Assembly: GCA_964017195.1 (NCBI GenBank)
Contig: OZ024890.1
Location: 68,060,376 to 68,124,375, forward strand
Direction of reading: 5' to 3'
DNA: 64,000 bases
Source: Siderastrea radians
Lineage: Eukaryota > Cnidaria > Anthozoa > Scleractinia > Rhizangiidae
In this document: piece by piece, positions 49,101 to 60,300 of the stretch
How the letters are laid out: each line of letters opens with the position of its first letter
Numbering within the stretch: position 1 is the first letter of the stretch
Notes under the pieces: generated by a model
Seen by the model: the letters and a program-made list of their open reading frames with translations, nothing else
What the model was told of the DNA's origin: nothing
The model's database searches: none
Position numbers and translations under genes: made by a program

Positions 49101-52100
49101 GATTGGTTCCGCTGGAAAACATGTCGCCACAACTGCTATCGAGATAAGTCGGTCAAAGGAAACTGGCTTGTGCAAGTTAACTCAACACATACCAATCTCC
49201 ACGACTCTGTTGTAACTTTGCGTTATCTGTTTCTTGAAAGTGTCCTCAAATGAGCTGACAAGCTGACCAGCTGTGGTGAACATTAACTAAGAAAGAACGG
49301 CAAGAAATTTGGTTAAACAAAACAAAGACGAAACAAAAACAACTTCACGGTATAGACGTATGCTAGCCTGAGCTAGTAACAACGCTTACCGAACTCTGGC
49401 CTTGGCAAGTTTTCTGCCAAAAGGAGCACAATGCAGGACTTGATGCCAGACGTGGGTTGACTACGAAAGAAAACGCGTATACATCGTTATGAGCTCGGTG
49501 TTACAAAACAAGGCATTCCGTCCTCTATGGCGTCCGCTGTGGACATCATGACATCACAAACTTTGTCGTTTTGTTTTGGTGTTCCGCTATACAGCAGACA
49601 TGATCGTCCTATTTATTCTACCATAAAACGAATAAGAGGTGATTAAACCATGCCAAAACTCCTGCAAAGTTGGCCGATAAAATTTGATTCGTGGTACATT
49701 TTCATGACTGATATTCAGCCATTACAAAGCAAACACCGCAACTCCATTTTTTGGTCCAAAATATAGGGCTGCGGTGTCAATACCACCTGCAATAACAAAA
49801 TCAAATCTTTGGCGAGGGCTGCCCTGATCAATTTCCGCGAACCTTAAACGCTGCACTAATATAACGAGTATAAAACCCAAGCCGTAAAATAAAAGGAATT
49901 TGGGTGGTCTCTGTTTCTGGGTTATCCCGCTTAGTTTCTTGACAAGAACAGAACAGAACGAAACTACTTTTAACTTAAAATAACGAACAAAACTCACTTT
50001 GTGGAAGCGTCAAGTCATAAACTTGTTCAACTGATAAAACGAAGTGGACGAGTCTCTCCAAAACTTCTCTCTGTTGTCGGTATTTTGAAAGCGCAGACAT
50101 TTCCTAGAGGTAGGTAAAATTAAATTACGATAAGTACAACACTTAGGATGAAAAAAAAACACTGATTATAAGAGTGAGTAAGTCGCAACGTCACACAAAC
50201 CTTGAACTTCATGGGTCCAAATGATCCAAGGTGCTAAAAAAAAGACAAATATTGTAAGGGACATGTACAATCGGACACCACATAACAGGAGTACTACTGC
50301 ACATCTTATGATCTTTGTGCGTTCTTTTTTTTTTTCAGAAGATTTTCTTCACCAGAGGTTACAAATTTAGTGTTTGCGTGTGTCCAGAAATACAAACCAA
50401 AGCAGAAGTCCGACTGTTTTTGAGCAGTTTTACGCCATGCATTGTTTCAGAGAAACTGTCTCAAAAAGGCTCAAGCTGCTACCTTACAGGTGCATGCATG
50501 AAAACGGAATGTTACAATAAGCTACTATTATTCTAGTAGCTTCCGAATAATAATTCTAGGGAATGCGAATGTTACACGGCGTAACTGTGCGAGACTGATA
50601 AGGGTTGCTGAAATCGATTTCTTATTTCTCCAATCATTGCAGAAGCTTGTGTAGCAACAATGTTGCTTTAATTTACTGCGTAAGTTTTTTTGTACAACTT
50701 CAGTGTAACAACACTTTTAGGCGGTAACGCTCCGCACAGAAGACATCCCCACGTTGAACCGGCAAGAGCGAAGATGCCTCAGCACTGATCATGAGGCAAA
50801 AAGAATCTCGATGCGTACTTTAAACTGTTACACAATCTATCAAGCAAACATCTACATTCTTAAGTGTTCTGTACCCACCACAGATATTTCTTCGCAAAAC
50901 TGTAAATGGCAAAGGATGACCTAAAAGCAAAATAACGAAACATCACAAAACGTGAAGCATCACAAAAAGGAAAAAAAAAAAAGCCAAACACCCTCAGGAA
51001 GTAGAAAAGGACACCCTCAGGAAGTAGAGGACACCCTCAGAAAGTAGAAAAATTGTCCGTAACTGGGGATGGCCACTTACGGAAAGGTGTAATTACAGAG
51101 ATTGTGCCGGACTTCTGGCAAACGGGGTATTGTCACAGCGGCCGTTAGTAGAGTTGTGCCCTTACGAGAGTATACGCTAAGAGAGCTTGGGCTGCATTAA
51201 ATACATCTTTGAATTCATTTTATGGATCCACGTAGTTTTACGTGAACTTTACTCAAATCTTGAGTCGTCCGTGTTATCACTTTTCAGCCTATGGATGAAA
51301 TCGCTATTGAGCCCTACTTTCCTTTACTGACGTTTCTTGTCCAGTTTCTTCCGCGGCTCCCTATCAAATTTGTCGGAAATGTACTTTTTTCGTGCTCTAA
51401 CAGCCACAGATTCACTAGTCGACATCGTGAAGCATTTGTTTCTCAACAAACCTTGACTGGCTTCACAGCTCAAGTGGTAAAGCGTTTGCTGCTTAATGAC
51501 CGCGATGATCTATTTCTATTTCTCTTCTCTTCTTTCTCCTGCATTTCACAAGAATTTGACTCATGCACTTATCAATGTTCACTGTTATATGTTGATCATC
51601 AAAATGCTGTTTTACTGTGTGCCACGTCCAAGCAAATCAAAATATTGAACGCTCCACTTGTTGATCTGCCCCATACGACGTTCAACAGACAGAATGAGAT
51701 CCACATACAATAAACTCTTTGACTAAGAGCAGTCTCTCCGTTCAGGAATAGTACCGGGATAGTCCAGCGAAAAGAACACGCCAGCGAGCGCGAAAATCGC
51801 CAGCGAGTGCGAGAAACGCCTACGGCGTGGAAAACGAGACGAGCGCGCGATGAGGCAAGCGATTTTCGCGCTCGGTCTGTCCTTTTTTTTTTGTAATGCT
51901 CGACTATTCCTGAGTGCAAAGAGACACTACTCGTAGTCTATGTTATTAGCTGTGGGAATAGAGTCGTGATCCAACCTACCTTATCCAAAACTTTGTTTCC
52001 AACAGTGGCCTCTGGACCGTATGAAGACGAAAGGTTAGGGCTCGTAGCTCGAGAAGATCGCGTCTTGTAACTGCTATGTTGAGGACTGCCTTCTGACAAT

Positions 52101-55100
52101 ATTTCAGCAGCTTCAATCCTCTTCCTAGGTGAACTGGAGTTTGAGGGTATTGCATTATTTACTTCTTGTTTAGATTCTACCGCATCTAAACTCGCTGATC
52201 TCTGTCCTAACTTAGATGACGACGACGAAGAAAAAATGTCAGAAATACAGCTCGGGGTGTCATTCGAGGAATTAACATCAATGTTATCTTGATTCATTGC
52301 ATCTTCACACTGGTTATTTTTTACTTCGAATTCTTCATTACAAAATGCATTTTCCTCAAATTTAGTCAACCTGTCATCCCCATTCGTGTCCGCAAGATCA
52401 TCCACAGTTCTGTTAGAAGTCATAAAGTCTACAATGTAACCGGCTTCAAAGTCTTTGTTATAGTCATCAGTACTGTTGTAGCCTGTATCATGACACTCGC
52501 TGCCTCCACTAGCGGTGCTGCGGGGAGTACTTTCCGCCTCATCGGCTGCATCTTGTTCTAAGAAATCAAAGCTTTCCAATGCACTCTCAACGGAAAGCGA
52601 CATGGAGGACCTTGATAAAGAACATTTCTGATAAAGAGAAAAAGAAAAAAGCTTGCCAGTCAAACGCGAGTTGGCTTAGCACCGACACTTGTGCCTTTGT
52701 CAAGGATGTTTCAAAAACCATTGAATTTTAATATTTTGCTTGTTTGTTCGATTTAGTTTTTAGTTTTAGTGTATCAAGTGAGAGGGCAAAAAGTTATTTC
52801 TTGCGGAATCGGGATACAGGAGCCCACGAATTTGTGCATAACGACAATTTTTTTAAAACGCTATAGTACAGTTTACGCGATTTGTGTGCAGAATTGCAAA
52901 CTTTGGCTGACTACTGGCCGTCTATAAGTACTCACCGAGGCCTTTTCTCACGCGCTTTCCGTCTGCCAAATGACTGCTTACTTATATGGCCAATTTGTGT
53001 GTATGCCATTTTTTTTTTCGGGGGTGGAGGGGGGGGGGGGGGGCTATTTTATGTTTCTCTCTCATGTACCCATTAACAAAATAATAACATTAGCCATCCA
53101 GATTTTATACCTTGACAAGCTCCTCCAGTTTTTCCAACAGTATAATAAGACCTTCTAGTTCGGGAAATTGATCTGTGAATTCAAATAAAAGAAACATTCA
53201 ATGAGACAGTGATAACTCATACGTCGAATGAGGTGCAATCAAGCCCCAGAAAAACAATTAATTATGCCTTAACCTTGGTCTCTTGCCTAGTTTCGCTCAA
53301 AACCTTTTTATTGGATGAGCAGTTGTTAGACGCTGCTCACAGACGAAATGCCCTATGAACATCAAGAGTAAGTATATCAAGTGAATTGCCCAGAGAAAAT
53401 CAAGTGGATATAAAACCATAATCAGTGCTCGGCACTTTTTAAGTGATGCAAACATGTCTTTTGGGTTTTCAAAGCGACACTTACAACACGAAAATCCGTT
53501 TTTATCAACTGAGTGATAACTAAAGGCATAAATTGGCCACCGTAAAGAAATTCAAAAGCTGACCTCTCGAGAGTTAGCCCTTCGGCACAGCGAATTCATG
53601 AAGGGCTAAATACGCTCGAAGCGTTAGCTTTCAAATTTCTCTAAGGTGGTTAATTTACTTTACTAACCCAGCTGAATCCAAATTTTGGCGTTTTATTTCT
53701 CCAACCGACGAAACGCCAGTTTCTTTAAAAAACTACCCCTTTATATCATAGCGGTCAAACGCACGACGCGTGCGCAGTTTCCGTCCTAATTTTATAAACG
53801 AAAACAAAGACAAACGGTGAAAGTTTCACTTTAACCGCAAAACTTAACGCCATTTCTGAAAACCTGAGCTTTTTACTTTGAGAATGTGTTCAGAGTGAAC
53901 TGAGTAACTGGCATCCACAAGTTTAATCGGCCCTAAATTTGGTTTATCGGGACATTTTATGTATCGTTCTCATACGAACTTCGCGCTCGTATAGAAGTCT
54001 GAACTGGTTCAAACTTCAAGGCTCTGAAAAACTGGAAGTGAGGTTTTTTTGCGTTTGACCGCTGTGAACCCCTTTATTCACTTAGTTGAGTAGTTGATCA
54101 AACCTTTGTTGCTCTGCAGAGTAGGAACCAGATGCTGCAGAGCGCTGTCCAGGGATGTAGCATGACGGAATTCCTGAGGCTCCTCAGTAAAAACACCATC
54201 CACATCTACAGGAAGAGATGCAGCTACCATCTCTGATGAATCCGTCACATCCTCAATAACCTGCCGAGATCACCAAAATAGCACTGATTTAAGTCATTTC
54301 AAGATTATGTACAAGCTTCCACTGCTACTTTAAGCCCGAGTGGTAAACACCACCGCGCCCCACAAGCTCATATACCAGCATGCATATTCTCCTCACTAAC
54401 CTCCACAGCTTTCCTATAGTATAAATTGGGGGAATTTGTTTACACATCAAGAAAATTTACCATTACCACCATTTTCACTACTACGCGACTTTTCTTTTCA
54501 ACACACTTCCGAGCACTTTGCAATACGCTTCCGTCAATCATACCTTATAAGGGAAGTGTGTGATGTTACCGCAATTGAATTGAGCTCGAAGGAATAAAGA
54601 TGGCACCAAATTATCCCGTAAATTTGCGCTGGTGAGTGTTATATCGACTAGTAAGAGGCTTTAGAGTCGTTGATGTTGCAAGAATACTTCACGTTTGGTA
54701 GGAGTGGCAGGAGTGGATAGAGTATGCAACGGGAAAACGAATCATGATCGGCGTGCGATCAACCGATTCGTGAAGAAAATGGGTTTGACAAGAAGAAAGC
54801 TGAAGAAACGTACGTATGACTTGTTGGATTGTTTTTGCAAGAAACACTGCTAATTCTAGTCACCTATCACCCGAGGAATGGAATGAAAAACTAAGCATAA
54901 GCGCTTTCTAACGTTTATTGTTCTACGTGAATGTTAACGCTGTGACATGATAGCAAGAAAAATTTGAAAAATCGTTCTTTATAAAAGCGGGAACGGGAAA
55001 ATATCAACGAAAATATTTAAGCACAGTTTCATGTTTACTTCTTCGTTATAGTTCACTGTGATTACCAAAGAACGTGATAAGCGAAACAGGGCGATGTATC

Positions 55101-57279
55101 GTCGTAGGTCATCGCTAAATTTCACCCAGAACAGTTGCTATTTATAAATGAATCAGAACTTCTCAGACTCATCTATAAATAGCAACTGTTCTCGGTGAAA
55201 TTCAGCGATCCTATGACAATACATCGTCCTGTTTCCCTCATCACGTTCTTTGGCAATTGTCTTGAGTTAAAGAGTTAAAACGAAGAAGTAAACTTGAAAG
55301 TAAGCTTAAATATTTTCCTCGATTCCCCGTTCCCGCTTGTAGAAATAACAATTTCGCTATCATGTCACAGCGTTATATGTTTACATTCTCGAAACGTAGA
55401 ACAACAAACGTTACAAGCGCATTATAAGCTTATACATTTTTTTGTTTTTTCAATTCATTCCGGAGGTGATAGGTGATTAGAATAACCAGTGTTCCTTCCA
55501 AAAAAAATGCAACAAGTCATACGTACCTTTCTTCTTGTCAAACCCATTTTCTTCACGAATCGGTTGATCGCACGCCGATCATGATTCGTTTTCCCGTTGC
55601 ATACTCTATCCACTCCTGAATTTCGTCCTCGTACACTTCGGGATACTGCCAGATTTATGCTCGTGGTGAATAACATGTCGTTTGCTATTTTCAGGCCAGA
55701 AAAGCTAGAATTATTACTTTATTACTTCGGTTTAACTTATTCACGAGATTAAACGCACGCTTACCATCGGCCGCATAGGATAATCCAACGAGTGGGTATT
55801 TCAGTAATTCTGAAGAACTGTCGAAATTTCTTTACAAATATCTGCCAAACGTGAAGTATTCTTGCAACATCAACGACTCTAAAGCTTCTTACTAGTCAAT
55901 ATATGACTCGCCAGCGCAAATTTACGGGATAATTTGGCGCCATCCTTATTCCTTCGCTCAATTCAATTGCGGTAACATCACACACTTCCCATATAAGGTA
56001 TGATTGACGGGAGCGTATTGCAAAGTGTTCAGAGGTGTTTTGAAAAGAAAAGTCGCGTAGTAGTGAAAATGGTGGTAATGATAATTTCCTTCACTCTTGT
56101 TACCTGGGCCCGGTTGTTCAAACAGTGGATACCTCTATCCACCGGAAACACAAAATAAGCACTTGAAAATGTCAGCCCTACTTTTTCGAGTTGGAATCCA
56201 TTTCGATCCTTACCATCCAAAGACACTTATTCATAGCTTCCATGCAGGAGTAGTTCTTTTTTAGCCGAAGTGGACCATTATTTTCAGGCTTCTTTTGATG
56301 CAAATGTGTTCCTTTTTTTGACAATCCCAGAGTCAGACATGGAGACCTTAGGGTGATTCTAACTTCCGAGTCTGTGGATAAAATTCTATGGTGTGACCAT
56401 TCAAATGAAACCTCGCCAGCAGTACGTTCACATGGTACTATTTATATTTAAGTATTTTACAAAATGAAATTTGGGATTCGTCTTGAATTTTGATTTTCGG
56501 CAGTCTTGGGAGTGAAAGGGTTTTAAAAAGTACCTGTACTTCTGCTGCCCTTTGTGCCCGTCGGTGCGACTGGTTTGACGTGACTTGACTTGTACTTGTA
56601 CTTTTGTCACGAAAATTTTAACTCTGGATTCCCTGGGACTTTCTTGCAATAGTATCCTTACAGAACATCTGATACATTGCTATTATTGGATACCACTAAT
56701 AATATAGTGGATACCACTACTAATAATATATGTTCGCCGGTAAAGGTCGCTAAAACTTCGTGATACGGTTAACTGCCGAAAGAAATAATCCGGACAACTA
56801 CCTGAAGAACAAAAGAGCAACAAACCTTATCTGAATGAAGATGGTGGTCATCACTGACTGTATCTTCAGCTACATTGTTTTCAACCACATCAGAACTGTT
56901 AAGAATAAAAAGGATCAAAGCGTTTAAGAGAAATAATAATTACAATATTCTGTACGTCACGAGTGTGAGACAAAGAAAACTCTGAGTCTCCCATGACCTT
57001 CCGTTCACCGGTCGGACGTTCTAACCACTGAGCTACTGGGAGACTCGTAGCGAACTAGATCACAGAATTTATTTTAGAATTCAAATTGGCCAGTGGGCCC
57101 CCTTCTGTAATTTTAGGGGGCCCTTTAACAAGCAAGGGGGCCCAAGAAAGGAGCCACTGAGAAGGCCTGGACTCGAGTAACTGCAGAATCCCGGATGTTT
57201 GTCCCGTAAAATAATGGCTCTCGTCGCTTTCCCGTATTTTTTCTTTTCTTTCTTTCTTTTTTTTTGTTCTTGTTGTTGC

Positions 57280-57322
<43 letters not shown>

Positions 57323-60300
57323 AGATATGCATGAAAGAAAAAGAATAACTCACAAGCAACTCAAGAGAGAGCAGAATACAAACACAGAAAGAAACGAAGA
57401 AGAGAAGGGCAACTGAGACAGTAAGAAGCAGAGATTTCGAAGTATAGAGCGGCGGTCATATAAATCTCATCTTCAGTGACGTTTTCAAATACTTTACGTC
57501 AGAAATAAGCACTGTACTTACCCTTGGGCGCAATTTTGTGCGCCCCATTTGAGGCGCCAACGTAAATTTTATGCGGCATTTTTTTTTTCGGATTGAGGAA
57601 ATCCTGCAAAGCCGCGCTCTAGAGTAAACCCTGAGATCGTATTTGCTAAGTTCATTGTGACATGCATCCAGCAAACAACTAGGATCAGCAATGTCAAAAG
57701 TGTCCTGTGCGATACTAAAGTAGTGTCCTGTGCGACAATAAAGTAAGAGAGATTTTAATTAAGCTCGATCATTGAATGAAGTAGTCGGCCATATAGCTGA
57801 CCTGTTCTCGTCCGTGGAGCTGGCAGCCGGAGAATATTCAGGGGATGATGCCGTAGCCGGCTGAAGGAAGATCACTTCTGATAACAAACTCTGATTTTTA
57901 GAACGTAACGTGTTCTCCTCTTTCCCAGAAAATGGCCTGGAAGCAATACAAATAAAGAATGAAATCACTGCTAAAATATGTAATGATGTCTTTTAATTTG
58001 TAACTTAACTTTTATTACTCACCTCCACTCCACAGTCATTTTTAGTTTCATTGAACCTGTACTGTTCAGAGGTACAGAAACAATCTGAAAACAAAAACAG
58101 CACATTACAGTATTTAACATAGTTACACTAAAGCGCTCCGTGGAATACGGAGGATGATATACAGCTGTAAACTAAGATAAAGTCTTTACAAGCCTAGAAA
58201 ACCACTAAACGGTTGGAGCCTAAACCCGTTTCTGCAGCATGAAGCACTTTATTTCCACCTGGAAAAGATGCGAGTCCACTGCAAAATTACATGTAGGTTA
58301 CAATCACTCCCAATTTACAGTTTACCGGTAAGGACTTGAGCAGCATTGAGTAACACACAGAAAAAAATAATTCTGTATCATCATTACCTGTGGTCTGGCT
58401 TTGATGTAATTCCTGGACCTCAAAAGAATATTCCCAATTTGAACATTTGCTTGGATTTTTTTCATCTCAATCACCTGTAACAAATTAAATAATACGCAGT
58501 GTTATACCACCGTACGGCCCCACTGATGCAATCCTATTGAAAACGCTTTAGCGATCTGACGTGTGTAAAGACGGACGGGTTGATGCCAGCTGGTCCAGAA
58601 AAAGCCATCCAGCCCTATAAACGTCATTTGTTCATTTAGTGCCCGTGCGCCTAAACTTTCAAAAATTTTCCAACAAAATTGAGTGTAATAAATTAAAGGT
58701 GGTATGATAAAATACTGATTGACTGAGCTAGGTCGGGCCGGATGCGAAAATACTTTGCTCTCGGTCATAGCACATGGACCTCACTGCATCCGGTCCATAT
58801 GGCATGACTTCAAACGAAATATTTTCCTGTCCGGCCCAGTCCCACTCAGTCAATAAGTGCATAGCATTGTATAACACTTTTAATGGAAACATTTAACTTT
58901 GACAGAACTGAAAGCCTATCAGTGAGAGAGTTCACTGTTTTCTTCGACATTACATGTCTGCACTACTTGGTCCTTGTCCAATTATTCAGTACTTTTCCCA
59001 TGCAGGCACGAAAGATTCAGGTTCACTTCAACTACCCACCATAGACTGTAAACTTGTACTGTGGGTTTTCATCCCAACTTTTTCAAACTGGCTAAATGCT
59101 ATGACCACTTACATGTAATATTCTAATTTGGTCATTGTGAAGATGGCCTATTAACTTACCCTGATAGCAAACTCATCACTGACTGAAGGCCTCAGTGTAA
59201 ACTGTGGAAAATAAAAGTTCAAATAAAGATGAAAAATTATATTGCTTTCAGTTTCCTTAGTTTAAACTCAACGAAAATAATTATTATCCTTGCTAGTCAC
59301 TGTGATCAACTGTCAGCTGATTGGCTACGGCACATTACCTACATGTAAACAGCAAATGGCAGAGAACTATAATACATCATGGGTATTATTAGCCCTGATG
59401 CGTACCTCACTATCAGTCCACTTTTGGCCATCTCTGTCTACTTTGCATCTTGATTTCCACTTGAATGTACTTCCATGTTTAATGTGTACCTGAAATTGTT
59501 GTGAAATTGATAATTATTTTACTCAATCTATTTAATATTTATCTTTTCCTCGGGGGTACGGGAGAGAAGGTCATTCATAACCAAATGGGGGTGTATGGGA
59601 AAAAAGCCCTAAATGACTTCTGATAAACTACTAAATTCTCCCTCCAAATTCCCTTTTATTTCCTAGTGAAACAAAAGGAGAATATAACATTACATCAAGA
59701 GTCACTTAGGACCTTATTCCACACACCCCATCAAATGTCAATGTGCAAGTTACATTATTGTGCAATGTACATTTCAAGCAATATTGAACGGACTGTCAAT
59801 ACATACATCATAAACATCTCCACTGCAAAGTCTTCCAAAGGCAAGAAGAGCTGAAAGAAGTAAACAGCATGGCATTGATTACTTGAACAGACAATGAAAC
59901 ACTATTCAAGTTTGAAAAATTTTATAACAGTGTACAGTTGAGGTAAAGTAACCTCTGTGTCCTGTCACTTGGGTTGAATAAGCCTAAGGCACATTAGGGT
60001 CCATTAACTTTACTTTGCTCTGAATTCATTTTCCTAACAGTTAATATAATGTAACTGGTACAAATCTGTACAACTGGGTAAAAAGAGTTCAACAGTGTGG
60101 AGATAATTTGAGTTTACTATAATTATACTAGTAAGAATGCCTTACAAAAAAAAGAGGTAAAGAAGATGGCATTAAGTTTAAGACTTAAGGCACTGGCCTA
60201 AGATAACCAAGCTTGACAAATACGCCTTAACTATTATTACTTACCATTCAATCGGAACCTGAACACTCCTAGTTTGCTCTCAAGCTCCTCTTCAATAGCA

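Noticed and set aside
51291..51713. 140-codon plus-strand frame in a RIPOR intron
   Set aside because: No domain, no adjoining exons and antisense to the host gene. It is best seen as a chance frame.
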